Assembly (NCBI GenBank): GCA_024644405.1
Contig: JAHELC010000002.1
Coordinates: 186,001-250,000 of the forward strand
Reading direction: 5' to 3'
DNA: 64,000 nt
Origin: Nitrospinaceae bacterium
GTDB lineage: Bacteria; Nitrospinota; Nitrospinia; Nitrospinales; Nitrospinaceae
Shown here: positions 18,570 through 27,296 of the stretch, one piece after another
How the letters are laid out: the number at the start of each line of letters is the position of its first letter
How positions within the stretch are numbered: the stretch's first letter is position 1
Translations under genes and position numbers: made by a program
Notes under the pieces: model-generated
Database searches by the model: none
Told to the model about the DNA's origin: nothing
What the model saw: only the letters and a program-made list of their open reading frames with translations

Positions 18570-19316
18570 TTATTTGCTTTGAGCCTGTTGGGCGACGGCG
18601 TCGGCGGCTTTTTTCGCGGCTTCGGGATCGCCCAGGTAGTAATGCTTGATGGGCTTCAGGTCCTGATCCAGTTCGTAGACCAGCGGGATGCCGGTGGGAA
18701 TATTGAGTTCGGTGATGTCCTGTTCGCTGATGTTGTCCAGGTGCATGACCAGCGCGCGCAGGCTGTTGCCGTGGGCGCAGATCAAAACCCGCTTGCCGAA
18801 CTTGATGGACGGCACAATCTCATCGAACCAGTACGGCAAAAACCGCGCGACGGTTTCCTTGAGCGATTCCGTGCGCGGCAGTTCCTCCGGGTTGACGCCG
18901 GAATAACGCGGGTCGTTGTGCGGCAGGCGGTCGTCATCCTCGGGCAGGGGAGGCGGGGGAATATCGTAACTGCGCCGCCAGATCTTCACCTGGTCCGCGC
19001 CGTGCTGGTCCGCGGTTTCGGTTTTGTTGAGTCCCTGCAGGTTGCCGTAATGCCGCTCGTTCAAGCGCCACGAGCGGTGCACCGGTATCCACATCAAATC
19101 CATCGCATCGAGGGTGATCCACAACGTCCGGATGGCACGTTTGAGCACCGAGGTGTAGGCCACGTCAAAGGTCAGTCCCGCGTCCAGGATCGCTTTCGCC
19201 CCGTCCTGCGCTTCTTGTACGCCCTGATCGGTCAGATCCACATCGGTCCAGCCGGTAAACCGGTTTTCGAGGTTCCAGATACTTTGTCCATGCCGCATCA
19301 GCACTACTTTATACAT
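18570..19316 (-). CDS. gpmA: 2,3-bisphosphoglycerate-dependent phosphoglycerate mutase
   Basis: A 248-residue dPGM of glycolysis/gluconeogenesis. [20 protein letters not shown] has the phospho-acceptor His in RHG, and [16 protein letters not shown] has the second catalytic His. [17 protein letters not shown] carries the catalytic Glu. Length and motifs are standard, with a short Ala/Lys tail. Confidence 0.96.
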   Translation of the reverse strand: MYKVVLMRHGQSIWNLENRFTGWTDVDLTDQGVQEAQDGAKAILDAGLTFDVAYTSVLKRAIRTLWITLDAMDLMWIPVHRSWRLNERHYGNLQGLNKTETADQHGADQVKIWRRSYDIPPPPLPEDDDRLPHNDPRYSGVNPEELPRTESLKETVARFLPYWFDEIVPSIKFGKRVLICAHGNSLRALVMHLDNISEQDITELNIPTGIPLVYELDQDLKPIKHYYLGDPEAAKKAADAVAQQAQSK

Positions 19317-19550
19317 ACTGTTTACCCTTCAAAAATTGAATACTCCCGGCTCGGGCGGTGGCCCCGCAAGGAATCTGAATTGTAACCCATCTCCGATAAA
19401 AACGCGATTGGAGGTCCCTGTTTTTTCCACCCCTCGCGGAAAGGCCGGTTTTCATCCGTGCCCCATCCCTTTCCAGAGTCTACGGTGTACAGAGTGCCCG
19501 TAAAGGTTTAAAATTTAATTGTTACTTGGAAAATAAATCAGGGAAAGTTT

Positions 19551-20519
19551 ATGACCGATTCCGAAGGAACGGAATTCAAACGGATTACACGTACGTTTTT
19601 CGAAAAAGAGTGGCAGGGGACCTTCGACATCTTCTACGAAGTATCTGCCGATGGCGAGAAAAATTATGTCAAGTTCGCTGAATTCGATCCCCGGGATTAT
19701 TCGCGCCTGGACGCAATCTTCAAGGAAAAGCAGAGTGAAGTTTTCTATATCAAGGAAACCGACCTTTATAAATACTACCAGTTCAATATTTTAAAACACC
19801 TGCTGTTGGAGTTGGCGCAGGAAAACTATTCCCCCTGGGAAGTGGTTCGTACGGTGTATCCCGTGGTCACGCGCCTTCTCCAGGATTATCTGGAGATCTC
19901 CACCTCCGACACGTTTCTTGAATTGCTGGATGAAATTCCCGAAGTTCTGTCAGAGTCCCTGTTCCCAAATAACCTTTCCTTCTTTGAGCTGTTCGCGATC
20001 ACCCAGAAGGAAAATACGATCCAAACGCATTGCGCCAACGTGGGATTGTATTGTTTGAGTCTGGCGCGGGAACTGGAAATGAACCGCAAAGACTGTGAGG
20101 AAATCTGCCGGGGGGGCCTGCTGGCGGATATCGGCAAGAAATCCATTCCCAGGGAAGTGATGTTCAAGGAAACCGCGTTGACGGAGAAGGACCGGCAGAC
20201 CATCCGGCGGCATCCCGCGTTCGGCAAGAAAATGTTGAACGAAATGAAGCGTTATTCCAACACCGTGCTCCGCATGGCAGGCGAACACCACGAGAATTTC
20301 GACGGAACCGGTTATCCACTGAAGATTGCGGGAAACAATATCGACTTCGCTGCGCGGATTTGCAAGATCGCGGATGTCTTCAATGCGCTGACCTGCCGAC
20401 GGACTTACGGCGAGTTGTTGTCGCCCGAACAAGCCCTGACGTTTATGAAAGAAAAAATGAAGGGTCAGTTCGACCCTGAACTGTTGACCGCTTTTTTTAT
20501 ATATGTGGACCGGCAATAA
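19551..20519 (+). CDS. HD-GYP-like protein lacking the HD histidine
   Basis: A 322-residue protein. The first 160 residues are an unrecognised domain. The rest is an HD-GYP domain of the type that hydrolyses cyclic-di-GMP. The GYP part is intact (GEHHENFDGTGYP), as are HPAFGKKML and the later D in KIADVFNALT. The HD dyad, usually LLHDIGK, reads LLADIGKKSIP, so a metal-ligand His is replaced by Ala. Catalysis may be lost, leaving a binding or signalling role. It stands alone between gpmA and convergent dcd. Confidence 0.85.
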   Translation: MTDSEGTEFKRITRTFFEKEWQGTFDIFYEVSADGEKNYVKFAEFDPRDYSRLDAIFKEKQSEVFYIKETDLYKYYQFNILKHLLLELAQENYSPWEVVRTVYPVVTRLLQDYLEISTSDTFLELLDEIPEVLSESLFPNNLSFFELFAITQKENTIQTHCANVGLYCLSLARELEMNRKDCEEICRGGLLADIGKKSIPREVMFKETALTEKDRQTIRRHPAFGKKMLNEMKRYSNTVLRMAGEHHENFDGTGYPLKIAGNNIDFAARICKIADVFNALTCRRTYGELLSPEQALTFMKEKMKGQFDPELLTAFFIYVDRQ

Positions 20520-20526
20520 CCCCGGA

Positions 20527-21099
20527 TTATCCCTGCGCGTCTTCCTGCCGAATAAAATTACCGCCGGTGCGTTCTTCCGGTTCGCTCGAAACCTCCTCCA
20601 GCATCAACTGGCAGATACGCGTTTTACCGGGCGTCACTTCGATGGCAAACGGACCGTGGTTGAACATCTCAAGGGTGATGATCCCCAGCCCGGTGCCGCA
20701 ATGGATCATCGGCGCCGTCATGTGCACCGCCAGACCGAGCCGCGCGAAACTGCTCTTCCCCTCGACCCGCCCTGCGAGTTTGGACCCCGCCGGAAACTGG
20801 ACCTTCTCAAACGTGGAGCCGAGATAAACCCGGTTCGGTTGCAAAAGAAATCTGCCCGACGGTTCCTTATCCACCTCCACCTGGTGACGTTTCGAAAATT
20901 CCCGGTAGTTGTATTCATCCAGATTGATTTTGAGCGTTTCGCCATCCGGGCGCGTCAGTTCGGGATCCCAGATCCACAGAGGCTCGCCCATATGCAGATC
21001 GATGGAGGTGGTGTCGATCTGCTCCCTGCCGGGGGCGGGCTCGACAATCATCCGCCCCTCCGCCAACGCTTTATGAATATCGTCGCCACTTAAAATCAT
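20527..21099 (-). CDS. dcd: dCTP deaminase (dUTPase superfamily)
   Basis: A 190-residue trimeric nucleotide enzyme. Motifs: VEGKSSFARLGL (phosphate loop Ser-Ser-x-x-Arg) and ITLEMFNHGP (Glu active-site region). The ATG at 21099 overlaps the tlyA stop as ATGA. A longer frame would add 43 low-complexity residues inside tlyA and is rejected. It could be monofunctional or the bifunctional dCTP deaminase/dUTPase; the sequence alone does not settle this. Confidence 0.9.
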   Translation of the reverse strand: MILSGDDIHKALAEGRMIVEPAPGREQIDTTSIDLHMGEPLWIWDPELTRPDGETLKINLDEYNYREFSKRHQVEVDKEPSGRFLLQPNRVYLGSTFEKVQFPAGSKLAGRVEGKSSFARLGLAVHMTAPMIHCGTGLGIITLEMFNHGPFAIEVTPGKTRICQLMLEEVSSEPEERTGGNFIRQEDAQG

Positions 21100-21892
21100 A
21101 CGCCCACTGTTTCCCGGATGGCGGTTTCGTCCACGCCGCTCTCCATATGCGTTTGCCTGCCGTGAATGAGATACTCCTGGTTGCCCTTCTGCCCCTTGAT
21201 GGGGGACCGGCACACCTGCGCCAGACACCAGCCTGACGCCTCAATGAATTGTTTCAGCTCCAGCAAAACTTTCACATGCTTGTTGAGGTCGGTGATGACA
21301 CCCTGGTTTTCGACCTCATCTTTACCGACTTCAAACTGCGGTTTGACCAGCGCGATCCACTGCCCGCCCTGTTTCAATATTGGGAATACGGCGGGCAGGA
21401 TCAGCTTGAGGGAAATGAACGCGACATCGATCACCGCCAGGTCCAGAGGGTCACCGCCGATATCTTCCAGCGAAAGTTGGCGTGCATTTTTGCGGTCGAC
21501 TATCACCACGCGGTCGTCCGATTGCAATTTCCAGTCGAGTTGGCCGTAGCCGACATCGACAGCGAACACCTTGGCCGCGCCATTTTGCAGAAGGCAATCG
21601 GTGAATCCGCCGGTCGAGGCGCCCACATCCACTGCCGTTTGACTGGAAGGGTCAATACCGAATTCTTTGAGTGCCTGCGCCAGTTTCAACCCGCCGCGGC
21701 TGACGTAGGGATTGGGGTCTTCCGCCACCGAAACGTTGGCGTCCTCCGCCACCATGCGCCCCGGTTTGTCTGCCGGGGCATCGCCGAGCCGCACCTTGCC
21801 GGCAAGAATCAGGCTCTGCGCCCGTTCCCGCGATGACACCAGTTTTTTTTTACCAGCAACTGGTCGAGGCGGATTTTATCAGTCTTCGTCAT
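21096..21892 (-). CDS. tlyA: TlyA-family rRNA 2'-O-methyltransferase, apparent frameshift in an A9 run
   Basis: TlyA methylates rRNA cytidines; it has an S4 RNA-binding domain and a FtsJ-like methyltransferase domain. The latter is intact (YVSRGGLKLAQAL, AVDVGASTGGFTDCLL, ALVKPQFEVG). The expected start is an ATG at 21892 overlapping xseB, encoding KIRLDQLLVKK. At a run of nine A residues on the coding strand (21851-21843) the frame breaks, and SSRERAQSLILAGKVRLG continues in another frame. One added A would restore a full S4 domain. Uncorrected, the ATG frame stops after 27 residues and the rest must start at GTG 21839. Slippage, sequencing error and mutation are all possible. Confidence 0.82.
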
Positions 21893-22130
21893 TCCTATCC
21901 TCATCCACTCCGGTGGGAAACAGTTCTGCGACCAGTTCGCCTTTCTGGTTTTTGGTGAGCATTTCGATTTTCTGTTCCGCTTCGTTCAGTTTTTTGGAAC
22001 AAACCCGCGACATCTTGATGCCCTCCTCAAAAATTTCGAGGGATTTGTCAATGTCCAGCTCGCCCTTTTCCAGTTCCTCGACGATCTGTTCGATACGGTT
22101 CATTGCCTTTTCGAATTTGATTTCAGCCAT
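21879..22130 (-). CDS. xseB: Exodeoxyribonuclease VII small subunit
   Basis: An 83-residue helical hairpin protein that coats the XseA coiled coil. FEKAMNRIEQIVEELEKGELDIDKSLEIFEEG is split here by position only; the LEKGELDIDKSLEIFEEG core is diagnostic. It follows xseA by about 17 bases and overlaps the tlyA start by 14. Confidence 0.95.
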   Translation of the reverse strand: MAEIKFEKAMNRIEQIVEELEKGELDIDKSLEIFEEGIKMSRVCSKKLNEAEQKIEMLTKNQKGELVAELFPTGVDEDRNDED

Positions 22131-22147
22131 AGCCTTTCTCCTGGTTC

Positions 22148-23524
22148 TTATTCTATCGTTTCATCGACCGTGGCGTCCAGCTGGCCTTTTGCCAGGCGGA
22201 TGCGCACGGTGTCGCCTTTCTTAACCTGTTTGCTGGAGATCACCGCATTGCCGGTCTTTTTGGAGGTGGTGATGCTGTAGCCCCGTTCCAGTACTTTGAG
22301 CGGACTCAGCGCGTTGAGGCTTTTCGCGATACCATCCAGTTTCTCTTTTTTAAGTTTGATCTGCGATTCCAACCGCCGCACCAGACGAGCCATCAAATCG
22401 TTGTGCCGCTCCGACAAAACTTGTATTTTTTTACCGGGCGAAGCCTGGAACAAACGGTGGGCCATTTGCGTCAGGTTGCCGCGTTTGACCAATACCCACT
22501 GGTCGAGGCCGCGTAAAAGACGCTGGACCATTTCGTCGAGGCGTTGCGTCGGCGCTTCCAGTATCTGGCGCGGCTCGCGGAAAAACCGGCGGTCGATCAG
22601 ATACCGCAACCGTTCCCGGTAGTCTTCGATGTCCTCCTCCATCCGCTCGATCATCTGGCTGGTGAGGTATTGCAGGTCCTGTACGATGTCGTTCAGCTTC
22701 GGCACCACCAGCTCCGCCGCGGCGGAAGGCGTGGGGGCGCGAAGGTCGGCGACGAAATCGGCGATGGTGAAATCGATTTCGTGACCGACGGCGGACACCA
22801 CGGGGATTTTGGATTGCGCGATGGCGCGGGCGACAGCTTCTTCGTTGAACGCCCACAAGTCCTCAATCGACCCGCCACCACGACCGACGATCAGCACGTC
22901 GATATCTTTCCGTTTGTTCAGTTCCCGGATGCCCAGGGCGATCTCTTCCGCCGATCCCTCGCCCTGCACCTTGGCGGGATACAAGAGTATCGACGTTTTC
23001 GGATTGCGCCGTCGGATGACGTGAACCATGTCGCGGATCGCCGCTCCGGTGGAGGAAGTGACGACGCCGATCTTCCACGGCACTTCGGGAAGCGGTTTTT
23101 TGCGGGCCTCGTCAAACAGACCTTCCTTCGCCAGTTTTTCCTTGAGCTGTTCAAACGCTTTTTGCAATGCGCCGAGGCCTTTGGGCTCCATCGCCTCGAC
23201 GATGACCTGGTAATCACCGCGCGCTTCGTACACCGTGACGCGTCCCAGCAGCAGAACCTGGTCGCCGTCCTCAGGCGTGAACTTCAGGCCCACGCGCTGT
23301 CCGCGGAACAGCACACATTTGATCTGCGCTTTATCATCCTTCAACACGAAATAGGCATGTCCCGAGGCGGCTGTGCGGAAATTTGAAATCTCGCCTTCGA
23401 TCCACGCCGTCTCGAACGCCGCTTCGAGGATCGCCCGCACATCGCGCGTGATCTCAGTGACGGTGTAGACGTGCGGTTGTTCTGCCGGGATATGTCCCAC
23501 TGTTTTTGTCTGGGCTTGAGTCAT
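22148..23524 (-). CDS. xseA: Exodeoxyribonuclease VII large subunit
   Basis: A 458-residue nuclease subunit that degrades single-stranded DNA. It begins with an OB fold (WIEGEISNF, HAYFVLKDDKAQIKCVLFRG). The catalytic region follows (GVVTSSTGAAIRDMVHVIRRRNP, VGRGGGSIEDLWAFNEE, SAVGHEIDFTIADFVADLRAPTPSAAAE, each a separate block). A long C-terminal coiled coil comes last. Full length, in an operon with xseB, tlyA and dcd. Confidence 0.96.
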   Translation of the reverse strand: MTQAQTKTVGHIPAEQPHVYTVTEITRDVRAILEAAFETAWIEGEISNFRTAASGHAYFVLKDDKAQIKCVLFRGQRVGLKFTPEDGDQVLLLGRVTVYEARGDYQVIVEAMEPKGLGALQKAFEQLKEKLAKEGLFDEARKKPLPEVPWKIGVVTSSTGAAIRDMVHVIRRRNPKTSILLYPAKVQGEGSAEEIALGIRELNKRKDIDVLIVGRGGGSIEDLWAFNEEAVARAIAQSKIPVVSAVGHEIDFTIADFVADLRAPTPSAAAELVVPKLNDIVQDLQYLTSQMIERMEEDIEDYRERLRYLIDRRFFREPRQILEAPTQRLDEMVQRLLRGLDQWVLVKRGNLTQMAHRLFQASPGKKIQVLSERHNDLMARLVRRLESQIKLKKEKLDGIAKSLNALSPLKVLERGYSITTSKKTGNAVISSKQVKKGDTVRIRLAKGQLDATVDETIE

Positions 23525-23542
23525 AAGTTGCGAGGAAACCGC

Positions 23543-24400
23543 TTAAAGGTTGTTGGCTTTTTTAAATGCGCTCAAGGTATTTTTCATCAGCATGGCAATG
23601 GTCATGGGCCCGACCCCGCCGGGCACCGGTGTGATATACGCCGCCTTCTCCGCCACCGCGTCGAAATCGACGTCGCCGACCAGCTTGCCGTCGACCCGGT
23701 TGATGCCGACGTCGATCACCGTGGCGCCTTCTCCCACCATGTCGGCGGTGACGAAACGGGCTTTGCCGATGGCCGCGACTAGAATATCGGCTGAGCGCGC
23801 CAAGGCGGGCAGGTCCTGTGTGCGCGAGTGACAGATGGTTACGGTGGCGTGGCGCTTCAACAGCAGGGAGGCCATGGGTTTTCCGACGATGTTGCTGCGG
23901 CCGAGGATCACCGCGTGCTTGCCTTCGATATCGATCTTGTAGAAATCCAGCATCTCGATGATACCCGCCGGAGTGCAGGGCGCCAGCGCATCGGCGCCGC
24001 TGGTCAGGTAACCGACGTTGACCGGGTGAAAGCCGTCGACGTCCTTTCTCGGATCGATCGCCTCCAGCACCTTCTGTTCGTTGACCTGATCCGGCAGCGG
24101 CAGTTGCACGAGGATGCCGTTGACTTCCGGGTTGGCGTTCAGTTCGGCGATCAGTTTCAGTAATTCGGTTTCTTTGGTGTCTGCGGACAACGTGTGTGAG
24201 AAATTCTGGAACCCCATTTTATCGCAGGTTTTGTTTTTGTTTCTGACGTACACCGCAGAAGCGGGATCTTCGCCCACCAGCACCACTGCCAGTCCGGGAA
24301 CTTTTCCCGTTTGCTTTTTTAATTTTTCAACTTCTTCGGCAACTTGTTCTTTTATTTCCGCCGAAACTTTTTTGCCGTCGATCAGGGTCATCACATCCAT
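23543..24400 (-). CDS. folD: Bifunctional methylene-THF dehydrogenase/cyclohydrolase
   Basis: FolD interconverts 5,10-methylene- and 10-formyl-tetrahydrofolate. It has [20 protein letters not shown] (Tyr and catalytic Lys) and [24 protein letters not shown] and the NADP-binding [14 protein letters not shown] are also present. The ATG at 24400 follows GGTGGAG; a GTG one codon earlier is possible. Length is normal. Confidence 0.96.
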   Translation of the reverse strand: MDVMTLIDGKKVSAEIKEQVAEEVEKLKKQTGKVPGLAVVLVGEDPASAVYVRNKNKTCDKMGFQNFSHTLSADTKETELLKLIAELNANPEVNGILVQLPLPDQVNEQKVLEAIDPRKDVDGFHPVNVGYLTSGADALAPCTPAGIIEMLDFYKIDIEGKHAVILGRSNIVGKPMASLLLKRHATVTICHSRTQDLPALARSADILVAAIGKARFVTADMVGEGATVIDVGINRVDGKLVGDVDFDAVAEKAAYITPVPGGVGPMTIAMLMKNTLSAFKKANNL

Positions 24401-24596
24401 CACTCCACCGTTCTTAGTATGAGGGTCATCAAGGTTACATGTGCGGCCTCATCTTACCAGAACCGGGATTAAATGTGACGGTGGAAGTCGGAACGGGTTG
24501 TTTTTTCAGGACAGGGGATTCCGGAAGCTTTGCAGGGGGAATGCAATACGGTGCACAAGGTTTTGAATTACCGGGAGGAAGGATGATCCGGAGCGA

Positions 24597-25454
24597 TCAG
24601 GAATCACCGAAAAACAGGCTGACAATCCCCTGGTATTGCCGGATCATCTTGTCCTTCATGAATTCAAAATCGTCGGGACTGAGTCCGATGATCTCCCAGC
24701 TTTTGGCGTACAGCTGCGGTTCGCTGAACTCGGCATCGCTGCCCGCCTTCAGAACGTGAACAATATAATCGGAGGTGTGGATAATGGCCGCATCAACGGG
24801 AAACTCCTTAGCGGTTTGGGGTTCATGGTGGCAACCTACCGCCTCCACCAGTCGCGGCGGCAGCTGCCAGGCTTTCAACAGTTCCCGGCCGACATCGGCA
24901 TGATCGAATCCCATCAGGTCCCGCTCGGACAGGTATATGTTTTCCTGTCGCTCTTTGCTCCGGTAAAAGGCGTCCCGCGCAAGAGCCGGCTCCTTTTTGA
25001 AGATCACCAAACGGCCGATGTCGTGCAGGATACCGGCCAGGTAAAACCGCTCGATGTTTTTCTCTCCGCGAAATTCGGCGATGGCCCGGGCCACCACGCC
25101 GCAGGCCATACTGTGCCGCCAGAATTTTTCCATGTTGAACAGGCTGTTGGGGATGCCCCGGAATTGATAAATCACCTGGGTGGCCAGAACCAGATCGGTG
25201 AGCTGTTCCATGCCGATGATCGAGATCGCATGGGAGACGGTTTCTATCCTGGAAGGGAATCCGTAAAAGGGACTGTTGACGATTTTGAGCAGACGTGCGG
25301 AGAGGGCCGGATCAAAACCGATGATATCGCCCAGATCCTGGAACGTCTTGTCGGAATCGTTCAGGGCTTCCCGCAGTTCGAAATAGATTTTCGGCAATGA
25401 AAATATGATTTCATCTTCTTCGCCGATCAAGTCTTGTGGACGACTCAAGCTCAT
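24597..25454 (-). CDS. HDOD domain signalling protein
   Basis: A 285-residue protein that is almost entirely one HDOD domain: SLPKIYFELREAL at the start, DPALSARLLKIVNSPFYGFP, ISIIGMEQLTDLVLA, then GILHDIGRLVIF with an intact HD. No partner domain is fused. HDOD proteins usually work in signal transduction, sometimes with c-di-GMP. It lies next to a GAF/sigma-54 activator on the same strand (60 bases away), which may share its pathway. Confidence 0.88.
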   Translation of the reverse strand: MSLSRPQDLIGEEDEIIFSLPKIYFELREALNDSDKTFQDLGDIIGFDPALSARLLKIVNSPFYGFPSRIETVSHAISIIGMEQLTDLVLATQVIYQFRGIPNSLFNMEKFWRHSMACGVVARAIAEFRGEKNIERFYLAGILHDIGRLVIFKKEPALARDAFYRSKERQENIYLSERDLMGFDHADVGRELLKAWQLPPRLVEAVGCHHEPQTAKEFPVDAAIIHTSDYIVHVLKAGSDAEFSEPQLYAKSWEIIGLSPDDFEFMKDKMIRQYQGIVSLFFGDS

Positions 25455-25513
25455 ACCGGTTCTCTGTCCCCATAAAGGTCAGGGCTACATGTTGGGCAAA
25501 AGGGAAACACGGA

Positions 25514-27001
25514 TCAGCTGATTCCCAGTTCCTTGATCAACCGGGAAAGGTAGGACCGTTGGACCTCCAGGATTTTTGCGGCCTGGGTCCGGTTTCCCTT
25601 GGTTGATTGGAGGGTATTGAAGATAAAAGATTTTCTAAAGGAGTCACTGGCGTCTTTCAACGTGGCGCCCACGTTGATTTCGATGGGCGACTGGGTGGAC
25701 TCGATGGCAAAGGCATCCTGAGTCAACTCTTCCCCGTCTTCCAGTACGATGGCCCGCTCGAGGGCATTTTCCAATTGGCGGATATTGCCCGGCCAAGCGT
25801 AACCTTCAAGATAAGAGATCAACCCTTTTTGCACTTTTTTGGGCTTCTCTCCTTCCGGTGTATGTTTCCTTACGAAGAAATTAACCAGATCGGGAATGTC
25901 TTCTTTACGGTCCCGGAGAGAGGGCAGATGCAGGTTGATAACGTTGACGCGGTAAAATAAATCCTGACGGAACGTGCCCTCGCTCACCATTTTTTCCAGA
26001 TCCTGGTTGGTCGCGGAAATGATTCGGACATCCACATGGGTGGGTGTGGTGCCGCCCAATCTTAAAAAGGATTCCTCCTGAATCACGCGGAGCAACTTGA
26101 CCTGCATGTCGAGCGGCATCTCACCAATCTCGTCGAGAAACAGGGTGCCGCCGTTGGCCGCTTCAAACAGTCCGATCTTCTGGGTGTCCGCACCGGTAAA
26201 CGCTCCCTTTTCATGACCGAACAGCTCGCGCTCCAGAATGGATGCGGGCAAGGCACCGCAACTGATGGACACAAAGGGTTTGGTCTGGCGCAGACTGCGG
26301 TCGTGAATCAGATGGGCAAACAATTCCTTACCTGTGCCGCTTTCTCCGGTGATCAGAACGGATGCTTTGGAATTGGATACCTTTTCCGCCTGGGTGATAC
26401 ATTTGCGAATTTGTGGACTTTCCCCGACGATGGTATAGCGTTGACGGTATTTCTCCTGGAGCCGGCCAAATTCCTCTCCCAGGATCTCATTACTGCGGGT
26501 CACTTCGAAAAACATGGCCATGATCCGGGCATAGCGGTTCAGGATATCCATGTCGTTTTCGGAATAAATACTGCCATCCTGCTTGTCCAGGAACTGCACG
26601 ACACCGATGACCACACCATTCAGAGCCAGAGGAAGACAGGCGATGGACTTTACATCTATTTCTGCCATTTCGCTGACCTTGCTCAACCAGCGTTTGTCGT
26701 TTTGCACATCATTGGATACAATGGCCTCCCCGGTCTCGGCCACAATGCCGGCCAAACCGACGCCCTGGGGAATTTCCACCAGTTTCAATTGCCCGGTTTC
26801 TTCACCGGAGGCCTGGTAGAACTGCAGTTTGTTGGTTTTTTCATCCAACATCAACAACGAAGCATTGAGCGCCCCAACGGTAACCAGTGCGGTTTCCAAA
26901 ACAATATTTAACAATTCATCGACGTTCTTGAACGTGGTTTTGAACAGCGACGAGATTTTCCTCAGGGTCAGAATGTTGGCAAATTCATTGATTTGTTTCA
27001 T
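25514..27001 (-). CDS. GAF-domain sigma-54-dependent transcriptional activator
   Basis: A 495-residue enhancer-binding protein. Residues 1-170 form a GAF sensor domain (LEIPQG-type core, [17 protein letters not shown]). The AAA+ domain has Walker [16 protein letters not shown], the sigma-54 contact GAFTGAD, Walker [16 protein letters not shown] and an arginine-finger region. The C-terminus is a Fis-type helix-turn-helix ([25 protein letters not shown]). There is no receiver domain, so it is probably triggered by a small ligand or redox cue. Its targets are unknown; a sigma-54 promoter lies at 37593 in this window. Confidence 0.93.
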   Translation of the reverse strand: MKQINEFANILTLRKISSLFKTTFKNVDELLNIVLETALVTVGALNASLLMLDEKTNKLQFYQASGEETGQLKLVEIPQGVGLAGIVAETGEAIVSNDVQNDKRWLSKVSEMAEIDVKSIACLPLALNGVVIGVVQFLDKQDGSIYSENDMDILNRYARIMAMFFEVTRSNEILGEEFGRLQEKYRQRYTIVGESPQIRKCITQAEKVSNSKASVLITGESGTGKELFAHLIHDRSLRQTKPFVSISCGALPASILERELFGHEKGAFTGADTQKIGLFEAANGGTLFLDEIGEMPLDMQVKLLRVIQEESFLRLGGTTPTHVDVRIISATNQDLEKMVSEGTFRQDLFYRVNVINLHLPSLRDRKEDIPDLVNFFVRKHTPEGEKPKKVQKGLISYLEGYAWPGNIRQLENALERAIVLEDGEELTQDAFAIESTQSPIEINVGATLKDASDSFRKSFIFNTLQSTKGNRTQAAKILEVQRSYLSRLIKELGIS

Positions 27002-27296
27002 AATTTAACGTGGACTGGACGGAAAAACCCTTAAATGGTTAATATTTGTTAAAAAAGAATACAGGGTCGAAATTTATTTCAGCCTGTGGGTACTTCGCAA
27101 AATATTTATAAAATAGAGGTTTAGCTGGAATAGGCGTACAGGGTGAATAGCAATCAGCTTCCTAATTTATGAAAATTTTATACTGTATTAATCATTGTAA
27201 ACATTTTTTAATAATTTTGGGGCAAAATATCTATTATTTTTAAAAGTTCGCACACCTCACTGAGGGTATTTATAAATAATTAATAACAGAAGCATT
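27002..27296. other. AT-rich divergent intergenic region
   Basis: Nearly 300 AT-rich bases between the divergent sigma-54 activator and the TPR membrane gene. It must contain both promoters. I see no clear -24/-12 site and no gene. Confidence 0.5.
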
